Shown here: in pieces, positions 8,896 through 15,957 of the stretch
How the letters are laid out: the number at the start of each line of letters is the position of its first letter
How positions within the stretch are numbered: the first letter of the stretch is position 1
Source of the DNA: Caldifarciminota bacterium
GTDB lineage: Bacteria > Hydrothermota > Hydrothermia > B15-G9
Length of the DNA stretch: 33,198 bases
Direction of reading: 5' to 3'
NCBI GenBank assembly: GCA_027037615.1
Contig: JALVZN010000041.1
Coordinates: 5,636-38,833 of the forward strand
Notes under the pieces: model-generated
Told to the model about the DNA's origin: nothing
Seen by the model: only the letters and a program-made list of their open reading frames with translations
Database searches by the model: none
Translations under genes and position numbers: made by a program

Positions 8896-9260
8896 AATTC
8901 CTGATATCAAAAGAGTTTAAGTTCGATGCGGCTCATAACCTCACGAGATACAAAGGCAAATGTGAGAAATTGCACGGGCATACTTATCGGCTAAAGGTGA
9001 CCCTGAGCGGGGACATCGGGCAGGACGACATGGTGGTGGATTTCGGGGACATAAAGGAGATCGTCAACCGACTTGTGATCTCAAAGCTGGATCATGCCTA
9101 TCTCAACGAACTCATCGACAACCCTACTGCGGAAAACATTGCGGTCTGGGTCTGGAACCAGCTGAAAGACGCCTTTCAGGGGCCAAATTACAGGCTGTAT
9201 TCGATCACCGTCTGGGAGACTGAGACGAGTTATGTCGAGCTTGTAGAGACATTGTCATAA
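8892..9260 (+). CDS. queD: 6-carboxytetrahydropterin synthase / 6-pyruvoyl-tetrahydropterin synthase family
   Basis: FDAAHNLTRYKGKCEKLHGHTYRLKVTLSG (zinc His plus CxxxHGH), VVDFGDIKEIV, LDHAYLNELIDNPTAENIAVWVW. The start overlaps the archease stop (ATGA). Confidence 0.92.
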   Translation: MKFLISKEFKFDAAHNLTRYKGKCEKLHGHTYRLKVTLSGDIGQDDMVVDFGDIKEIVNRLVISKLDHAYLNELIDNPTAENIAVWVWNQLKDAFQGPNYRLYSITVWETETSYVELVETLS

Positions 9261-9379
9261 AAAATTTCGGATTAAAATTTAAGGCGACCTTTATGTTTGG
9301 ATTTGCGAAACCTTTTGCGCCTTAGTGATGAGGCAGAGTTCTTTGTTAGCTTATTTCAATGAGTGTTCTGTTCATAGCG

Positions 9380-9411
9380 GGGGAAGGTTGAAACCTTCCC
9401 CTTGATTTTTT
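9380..9411 (+). terminator. Rho-independent terminator downstream of queD
   Basis: ggggaaggtt-ga-aaccttcccc perfect inverted repeat (effective loop TGAA), followed by ttgatttttt. Confidence 0.85.
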
Positions 9412-9458
9412 AAGGAATCGGTTCCTTGAACATCCTAAGCTTGTGGGTGGTAACACGC

Positions 9459-9830
9459 TCAGTGTGCGTGTTCCTGACTTTCGTGGCAGGGCTCGGCTTT
9501 GCCCTGTAATTTCCCGCTCAAAAATTCCTTTATGACATCTTTGATGGTGCCGCTTACCCCTGTGACGACTTCGATCCCCATGTCCCTGAAAAACTCTATC
9601 GCGCGTTGGCCCATGCCGCCGGTCAGAACCACATCGGCACCGTGCGATTTGACCCATGATGGGATCTCACCCGGGCCGTGCCCCTCAAAATTAACCTCTT
9701 CGATCTCTATCGCGACCGGGTCGCCCTCCTCATCTATCTCGATGAAGGTGTAAATCCTTGCCCTTCCGAAATGTTCCTCCACCTCTGCGAAAAGTCCTTC
9801 TGTCGTTTTGCTCGGAATTGCGATCTTCAT
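9459..9830 (-). CDS. Dinitrogenase iron-molybdenum cofactor biosynthesis (NifX / NifB C-terminal-like) family protein
   Basis: MKIAIPSKTTEGLFAEVEEHFGRARIYTFIEIDEEG...VNFEGHGPGEIPSWVKSHGADVVLTGGMGQRAIEFFRDMGIEVVTGVSGTIKDVIKEFLSG. GGAGG-type RBS precedes the internal ATG at 9830. Confidence 0.9.
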   Translation of the reverse strand: MKIAIPSKTTEGLFAEVEEHFGRARIYTFIEIDEEGDPVAIEIEEVNFEGHGPGEIPSWVKSHGADVVLTGGMGQRAIEFFRDMGIEVVTGVSGTIKDVIKEFLSGKLQGKAEPCHESQEHAH

Positions 9831-9906
9831 CTTTCCCTCCTTCGTGAGCCAGTCCAAAATAAGGCAAACAACAGAGCTGTTCAACAGTCCGTTATCACTC
9901 ATTTAA

Positions 9907-10370
9907 AATGTTACCGAAATGAAACCGCTCACCAAATGATAATGTTACCAAAATGGAGGTAAAATATGCACAAAAAGCTACCTATGAGTTTCTCGGAAAG
10001 GCACAAATATTTGCTCCTGATGAAATCTCGCTACAAAAAGGCCCCTAAGAAAGAAAAACATATCCTCCTCAATGAGATGCAACAGGTCACAGGTCTCCAC
10101 CGTAAATCAATCATCCGCCTGATGAATGCCCCTTCTCTCACCACTGAGTGCAGACCTCGCGCTCTCCACAAGGACGACAATAATTTGTGTGGCAGAAGAT
10201 CGGCTTTCCTGTTAGCTCCTGCATAAGCTGTTACTTCCATGAAGCTTTAGCTTAAATAGTATTTCGTGGAGGCAGGTATTAGAGTGTTTTTCTATCGTCT
10301 TACAGAAAAGCGGCAAGGGAAAATGTTTTTCTCCGAATTCAGGCGTGTCCTCAATTTTGGGAGTTACCTA
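9907..10370 (+). mobile_element. Insertion-sequence relic with transposase N-terminal fragment (ORF 9966-10226)
   Basis: RYKKAPKKEKHILLNEMQQVTGLHRKSIIRLM resembles the fragment at 3979-4203. Left flank has AATGTTACCRAAATG twice (9907-9921, 9941-9955). CCAAAATGGAGG (9948-9959) and CCTCAATTTTGG (10349-10360) form an 11/12 inverted pair. No catalytic domain. Confidence 0.6.
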
Positions 10371-10546
10371 CAACACTTTTCTATTTGGCAAGCACGCGAC
10401 ACCAAAACGCTGGAATGTAAATTGCTCGCAGGTGGGACTTTTGGGGCAAAATGGCTTGATATGCGTTGATTTCATGAAATTTTTGCTTTACTTTTCTAAA
10501 GCTTGATAAGCTTAAAGTATTGCCAAAATCAAATAGGAGGTAGAGG

Positions 10547-10960
10547 ATGGTTTATAAAGAGCACAGTGGTTTGATAGTGATTAGACTTGATGATGGGGAA
10601 ATCTTTCCAGATGAATCGAAATCCATATTTGACGATATACCATACATGGAGAGTGGAGTTGTTTTGTCTGCGCTTGGGATGTTGAGCGATTTTGAGCTCG
10701 GATACTTTCGGGACGGGGAATATCACAGAGACAGATTTGATGTGCCGATGGAGCTGATAGCGATAAGCGGTAGCATTAGTCGCAACGCTGAGCCATGGTA
10801 TCATCTTCATGCGGCCCTCGCTAATGAAGACAAATCGGTAGTAGGCGGACACTTGTTTCGGGGCAGGGTATGGGGAACTCTGGAAATCTTCTTGCTGAGC
10901 TCAGAGCTGAAGTTGTATCGCGTGCCCAAAGGCAACCTTAAAGTCCTTGACATAATCTGA
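10547..10960 (+). CDS. PPC/DUF296 domain protein
   Basis: LIVIRLDDGEIFPDE...GVVLSALGMLSDFELGYFRDGEYHRDRFDVPMELIAISGSISRNAEPWYHLHAALANEDKSVVGGHLFRGRVWGTLEIFLL matches the PPC/DUF296 pattern, including HLHA and GGHL. Confidence 0.88.
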   Translation: MVYKEHSGLIVIRLDDGEIFPDESKSIFDDIPYMESGVVLSALGMLSDFELGYFRDGEYHRDRFDVPMELIAISGSISRNAEPWYHLHAALANEDKSVVGGHLFRGRVWGTLEIFLLSSELKLYRVPKGNLKVLDII

Positions 10961-10972
10961 GGAGGGGGAAAA

Positions 10973-11563
10973 TTGATAGTTAGCATAGCAGACAGGCTAA
11001 TAAAGATGAAGGTTTTATATTATGGGCCCCAAGGTTCAGGCAAAGCTACCAATCTGGCTTTTATAAGCGAAAAATACAGCGGGAAGAAGTCTGAACTCCG
11101 GGAGATTGAGACTATAGGACACAAACACTTCTCAATCACAATAGCTCCGATAGGATTTGAGCGATTGCATTCATTTAACATCTGGATAGAGCTCCTGACT
11201 GTGCCCGGCAAGCCAGAGTATCAGTCTGCCAGACGGGTGTTGCTCAGGGACACCGATGCTGTGGTTTTCGTGGCTGATTCCCAGATAGAGAGGACCAATG
11301 AGAATTTTCAGATGATAGTGGATTTGAAAAGCAACATGAGATTTTACAACATGACCATGAGGGACATCTTTCTGGTGATGCAGTATAACAAGCGCGACCT
11401 GCCGGACGCAGCACCGGTCCCTTACCTACAAAGGGTTTTAAATAGTAGTTTTAATGCTCCCTACATGGAAGCCATAGCGATACAGGGGGTCGGTGTAATG
11501 GAAACGCTTAACCAAGTACTTGAGAGTCTTATAAATACACTCAAAGCTAAATACGGCTCATAA
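10973..11563 (+). CDS. MglA-like small GTPase with substituted catalytic motifs (putative pseudo-GTPase)
   Basis: KMKVLYYGPQGSGKATNLAFI, LLTVPGKPEYQSARRVLLRDTDAVVFVADSQIERTNENFQ, VMQYNKRDLP. TTG start with ggaggggg RBS. Confidence 0.88.
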   Translation: MIVSIADRLIKMKVLYYGPQGSGKATNLAFISEKYSGKKSELREIETIGHKHFSITIAPIGFERLHSFNIWIELLTVPGKPEYQSARRVLLRDTDAVVFVADSQIERTNENFQMIVDLKSNMRFYNMTMRDIFLVMQYNKRDLPDAAPVPYLQRVLNSSFNAPYMEAIAIQGVGVMETLNQVLESLINTLKAKYGS

Positions 11564-11567
11564 CGCA

Positions 11568-12359
11568 TCATATACCGTGTTTCGAGAGCAAGGCATCCAT
11601 ATCTTTTTTGAATTTGTCTCTTGAATCTTCAGGGACTTCATTAGCAAGTAGGTCGATAAGCTGTCTCACTTTATTGCGCGGGAATTCGCTTTCTTTTTCG
11701 CCGAGCTGCATGATCTTCTCGCTGACGATAATGCCTGAGATTGGACCTATGTATTCGGTAAACTTCTTGATTATCTCATCCATTACGCTCTTATCAAGCA
11801 CCTCGTCTGGAGAGATAGTCTTTTTGACCCTGACAAGCCCATGAGAGATGAGGTTTTTCACAGCTTTGAAAACCTCGATCTCGCTTATTCCGAGATTAGC
11901 CGCAATGTCCTTAATCCTCGATTTCCCGTTTATCTGAGCGAGAATTTTCCACTCTACTGCGCTGAGTTTCAGCTCCTCATTTGAAGGTGTAGACTCCGTA
12001 AAGACAGGTATCGCAAACGGATCAAGCGCATCTTTTATGTCCTGCAGCTCGTCCAGTTTAACGGATAGGTCGAGAATGATGCTTTCAATATCTTCTTCTA
12101 TGGTTCTTTTAGGAGCTTCCTCATTAGGATAGAACTCAAAATCCCCCTCGTTCCAAAGATATGTAAGGAAAAGAGCATCTTTCCCTTCTACGGTTCCAGT
12201 TGTAGCGTGGATCACATTTCCCTTTTCAAAATAGATCTCGCCTCTGTCTTCTCCATGCCGCAACTCCAGTCGTCCCGTTAAACGGGAATGATGGATAAGC
12301 TCCAGTATATCAATGAGCTTTATATCCGCTAAATTTCCTGTAATTACCGGCATATTCAC
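11568..12359 (-). CDS. DUF4388 (PATAN-like) domain protein with central winged-helix-like segment
   Basis: MPVITGNLADIKLIDILELIHHSRLTGRLELRHGEDRGEIYFEKGNVIHATTGTVEGKDALFLTYLWNEGDFEF matches DUF4388. SAVEWKILAQINGKSRIKDIAANLGISEIEVFKAVKNLISHGLVRVKK is HTH-like. Confidence 0.85.
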   Translation of the reverse strand: MNMPVITGNLADIKLIDILELIHHSRLTGRLELRHGEDRGEIYFEKGNVIHATTGTVEGKDALFLTYLWNEGDFEFYPNEEAPKRTIEEDIESIILDLSVKLDELQDIKDALDPFAIPVFTESTPSNEELKLSAVEWKILAQINGKSRIKDIAANLGISEIEVFKAVKNLISHGLVRVKKTISPDEVLDKSVMDEIIKKFTEYIGPISGIIVSEKIMQLGEKESEFPRNKVRQLIDLLANEVPEDSRDKFKKDMDALLSKHGI

Positions 12360-12374
12360 CTCATTGTTTTTAAT

Positions 12375-13550
12375 TTACTTGACAATTACTGACTTCCCAT
12401 TTACTACGCGAGCAAGATAGATTTTCCTTATAGCATCACCTCTGGCATCGAATGTTATAGTTCCGGTAACCCCTTGGTAAGGTGGAAGTCCCCGTCCCAC
12501 TATTGACAGGTATCTCCTGACAGATTCACGAGATATCCCGCGCTCCTGAAGGGCTTTTATTATTAAATTTGCTGCATCGTACGCAAACGCGGCCCAAGGA
12601 CATGGCTCGTATCCGTATTTATCCTTGTAATCCCTGGCAAACTGTTTGTAAGAGATAGAGTTCGGGTTAAAGAATTCAGAGTGATACACGCCTTCGGCAT
12701 GCTTCCCAGCAAATTTCTTAAAGCTTTGCGGCATGCATCCATCGCCACAAAGCTTGGTAACATTTCTGAGCCCAACTGAGTCAACTGCGGCAAATACTGC
12801 TGCTGCTGAGTGGGGTATACAGGCTGCAAATATGAGATCAGGGTTCTGGCTTTTTAAAGCGGCTAGTGTATGGCCGAGATTTGTTACTCCAGCCATGTAA
12901 GGTATTCTTGCCAATACCTTGCCTCCACGAGCTGTAAATGTTCTAACAAAGAAGTAGGAGAGGCCTCTTCCATAGTCGTCGTTGTCATAAATCACAATTG
13001 CCCTTCTCGCATGGAGGTATGATATCGCCTGACCGGCGAGGATCCTTCCCTGCTGGGCATCACTTGGCACAACGCGGAATACATATCTACCTGCCTGACT
13101 GAGCCTTGGACTTGTGGCACTCGGAGAGATTGCCACAAGACGATAACGGTTATACATGAGGGCACCTGCGAGTGTCGTGCTGCTGTTGTAATGTCCGACA
13201 ACGCCCATGACTGCTGGATCTCTGCCAAACATGCGGGCAACTGAGAGAGCCTTGTTTCTGTTTGCCCCGTCATCACCTTTCACGAGCAGGATGTTGACAT
13301 TCGGTATCTCTCCCTTGAGGTTGAAGTTATCAACTGCCATTCGAACACCATCATAAATATGTTGTGGTTCAGGAGCCATAGCCTGAACGCTGAACGGAGC
13401 TGCTACCCCGATTTTTATCATGCGTAACCGTCCGGTCTGGGTCGGCACCTGATTGCTCAAAACGCCGATAGGGTCGGCGTTCGAGAGCGTCACAGCAAAG
13501 ATCGTTATTAACAAACCTGATATTACGGCAAAACTTATTTTCTTCATCAT
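12375..13550 (-). CDS. Leu/Ile/Val-type periplasmic ligand-binding protein (Peripla_BP_6-like)
   Basis: Signal peptide. IKIGVAAPFSVQ...GVRMAVDNFN...NILLVKGDDGANRNKALSVARMFGRDPAVMGVVGHYNSSTTLAGALMYNRYRLVAISPSATSPRLSQAGRYVFRVVPSDAQQGRILAGQAI. Confidence 0.92.
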   Translation of the reverse strand: MMKKISFAVISGLLITIFAVTLSNADPIGVLSNQVPTQTGRLRMIKIGVAAPFSVQAMAPEPQHIYDGVRMAVDNFNLKGEIPNVNILLVKGDDGANRNKALSVARMFGRDPAVMGVVGHYNSSTTLAGALMYNRYRLVAISPSATSPRLSQAGRYVFRVVPSDAQQGRILAGQAISYLHARRAIVIYDNDDYGRGLSYFFVRTFTARGGKVLARIPYMAGVTNLGHTLAALKSQNPDLIFAACIPHSAAAVFAAVDSVGLRNVTKLCGDGCMPQSFKKFAGKHAEGVYHSEFFNPNSISYKQFARDYKDKYGYEPCPWAAFAYDAANLIIKALQERGISRESVRRYLSIVGRGLPPYQGVTGTITFDARGDAIRKIYLARVVNGKSVIVK

Positions 13551-13573
13551 GGCTTACCTCCGTGATTAAATTT

Positions 13574-14299
13574 TTACCTGCGAAGCCTTTCTATTGCAAG
13601 TTTCAAGCTTCTTGACATCCTTTCAATGGCCTGTGCCAGCTCACCGATCTCGTCGTTCGATTTCACATCAATCTTAACATCGAAGTCCCCCATACTCAAT
13701 TTGTTTGCGACTTCCGTCAGGTGCACTATCGGGTTGACGATACTGTTAGCGAATATGATCGCCATTGCAATTCCTCCAAGGAGCACTATGACCACGATGA
13801 CGAACAGGGATTTCAGAATTTTGTTGACCTCTCGTTTAACCCGCAAGAGTGAGATGCCGATCCTGAATGTTCCCAGCTCACCGCCGAGAATTGGCACGCC
13901 TATGTCCATGTAAGGAACTTTGTTAAAGATGATTGTTTTGATGCTTAGAGTGTCGCTTCTTACAAGGTTGGCTTTGAGAAATTTCTCTGGCAGATTCTCG
14001 ACCTCAAATGTATGCGCCAGAAGATTGCCAGCATCATCTGTTACGAGGGCGTAATCGACATCACCAGCGCTTTTTACCCTGTCGCATATTTCAAAAAGTG
14101 ATGCGCTATCGCCGTTGATTATTGGCTCCTCTGACTCCTTAGCAGCCTGAATTGCAAAGATAACACCTTGTTTCTGTAGTTGCTGTGTAAAAAAACCTCG
14201 AACAAAACTATTTATGTATATTGCAATAATGGCGGAAAGAGCTACAATTAGGGCAACTACCATCCCAAGTACTTTCCATCTTAAGCTTATTTTCTTCAT
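13574..14299 (-). CDS. Membrane sensor protein with extracytoplasmic domain and terminal HAMP domain (no output domain)
   Basis: Two TM segments (VLGMVVALIVALSAIIAIYI; SLFVIVVIVLLGGIAMAIIFANSIV) followed by HAMP PIVHLTEVANKLSMGDFDVKIDVKSNDEIGELAQAIERMSRSLKLAIERL, then stop. Confidence 0.9.
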   Translation of the reverse strand: MKKISLRWKVLGMVVALIVALSAIIAIYINSFVRGFFTQQLQKQGVIFAIQAAKESEEPIINGDSASLFEICDRVKSAGDVDYALVTDDAGNLLAHTFEVENLPEKFLKANLVRSDTLSIKTIIFNKVPYMDIGVPILGGELGTFRIGISLLRVKREVNKILKSLFVIVVIVLLGGIAMAIIFANSIVNPIVHLTEVANKLSMGDFDVKIDVKSNDEIGELAQAIERMSRSLKLAIERLRR

Positions 14300-14389
14300 C
14301 GTGCCCTCCTTTTGTTGCCAAAGTTTAAGGTTACTCAAATTTTAAGTCAATCAAACCAGCATAGCTCTAACGAAATTGGCATCCAATAT

Positions 14390-14419
14390 AGTATAGATAA
14401 ATTTTTGCTGTTATTTCAA
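14390..14419 (-). promoter_or_regulatory. Putative sigma70-type promoter for the HAMP/SBP/DUF4388 operon
   Basis: Minus strand reads TTGAAA-(18 nt)-TATACT (5/6 matches to each consensus hexamer), about 90 bp upstream of the ATG at 14299. Confidence 0.55.
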
Positions 14420-14447
14420 TACACCTGTTGTCCCTGTGCATCCTATA

Positions 14448-15938
14448 TCACTTGATATGAATTATTTTAAAGGTTTTGAGTGGGGTTTTATCAGGTGCGA
14501 TTAGATCGAGCAGATAGACTCCGTATGGAAGCCCTTGTATCGTTATCTCATACTCGTTGTTGCCCGCATTCAGGGATGGGGCGAGGAAGTCCCTGACCTG
14601 TCTGCCGCTCACATCGAACAGTTTCAGGTGGTAATCCCCGTCTATCGGGGCATAAAAATAGACCTTCATCCTGTCTTGAGCCGCTCCCGTGACCTTTCTG
14701 GGGCGCAATCTGACAGTTACATCTGTCCTCGTGCCCTGGTCTATGCGCACGGTTGTCGTCTCCGGGAGGTAACCGGCGGCAGAGATTGCGAGCGTGTAGG
14801 TGCCCGGCGATTGGATCAACCTGAAATGCGTGCCTGTCCTCACATCGGTTAGCCTGTGGAGCGGAAAGACATCGAATGTGTCTATCTCCAAAATCCTGAT
14901 GTCGGCAAGAAGAGGCTGCCCGGTGACGGAATCCAGCACGGTAACCCCGATGGAGGTCGAAAGCATGCGTTCGATAAGCCAGAAAATGCCTCTCTGGTTG
15001 TGTTCTATGACACCAGGGACCTCGTCGGGCGGAATTTGAACGCGCCTCGAACACACCTCCGGCGTCAGGGCGATTATGCCGTAAGTCGAATACATCCAGT
15101 TCCTTGCGTTTGGCATCCTCGCATCGCCATAAACGGCCGTGTAGCTTCCGGTTCCATCATCCATAGGTATGTTGAACGCCATGTTGAGCGCTATCTCCCT
15201 TATGAGGTTGAAGTCCACGGGAAACGGAGGGTTGTGGTCGGGCCAATGCCACGGAAAGTAAATCTTTTCGCCCATGCTGTATGACGGGCTGTGGTAGTTC
15301 ACCACGACGACGAACTTTTCCCTGCGGCAGAACTCCGCCATCGCCCTCGTTTCAGCCTCTGAAAACGGGGCAGGGCCTTTGTAAAAGTAATCCGAAGGCG
15401 TGGTGTCGGCACGCTCGACGGCATCATACCAGTGGAATCCGTAGTTTCTGTTGAGGTCAACACCGTCGTAATCGGTATCGAAACGCCCGTTTCCGTTGTT
15501 GTCGCGCGCATTTTTGCGCCATCCCGTGTCCACAACCGAGGTCACGATGTTGTGTCCATCCGGGTTGAGCACCGGCAGGAACCAGATCTGGAGCGAATCC
15601 ACGAATCGTCGGCAGGTGTCGTTGCCGTTTTCGTAGCCGTTCAAAAGCCGCCACATCGTTGACATAATGATTTCAGCACCAAGCACTTCTTCGGCATGAT
15701 GCACTCCGTCAAAAAGGATGGACGGCTCAGGTTCGGCGAGATGCGCATTGTCCGAAATCTTCACGGCTATGATCGGCTGATGCCACTCCTGTGAGTATCC
15801 GATCGTATCTACCATGACCAGCTCAGGATAAGTCCTTGCCATGGAATCGACTTCCTGAAGGATCTCGTTGTATGTGTGGTAGATAGGTGCCTCTATGTAA
15901 TGGGTTTGGGCTATAAACACAAACAAAAGTTTAATCAT
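14448..15938 (-). CDS. Secreted M14-family zinc carboxypeptidase with carboxypeptidase-regulatory-like and sorting-like C-terminal domains
   Basis: ILFDGVHHAEEVLGAEI (HxxE), FLPVLNPDGHNIV, GVDLNRNYGFHW, NYHSPSYSMG, IIALTPEVCSRR (catalytic Glu). C-terminus LKLFDVSGRQVRDFL...LPYGVYLLDLIAPDKTPLKTFKIIHIK. Confidence 0.93.
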   Translation of the reverse strand: MIKLLFVFIAQTHYIEAPIYHTYNEILQEVDSMARTYPELVMVDTIGYSQEWHQPIIAVKISDNAHLAEPEPSILFDGVHHAEEVLGAEIIMSTMWRLLNGYENGNDTCRRFVDSLQIWFLPVLNPDGHNIVTSVVDTGWRKNARDNNGNGRFDTDYDGVDLNRNYGFHWYDAVERADTTPSDYFYKGPAPFSEAETRAMAEFCRREKFVVVVNYHSPSYSMGEKIYFPWHWPDHNPPFPVDFNLIREIALNMAFNIPMDDGTGSYTAVYGDARMPNARNWMYSTYGIIALTPEVCSRRVQIPPDEVPGVIEHNQRGIFWLIERMLSTSIGVTVLDSVTGQPLLADIRILEIDTFDVFPLHRLTDVRTGTHFRLIQSPGTYTLAISAAGYLPETTTVRIDQGTRTDVTVRLRPRKVTGAAQDRMKVYFYAPIDGDYHLKLFDVSGRQVRDFLAPSLNAGNNEYEITIQGLPYGVYLLDLIAPDKTPLKTFKIIHIK

Positions 15939-15957
15939 CTTCGGCCTCCGTCTGATT

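Noticed and set aside
10266-10469. 67-aa plus ORF downstream of the second IS relic
   Set aside because: No recognisable motif or good RBS, and it overlaps the candidate IS end.
14548-15054. 168-aa minus ORF in another frame of the M14 peptidase gene
   Set aside because: The main frame has all the catalytic motifs. The alternate frame is low-complexity and unrecognisable.
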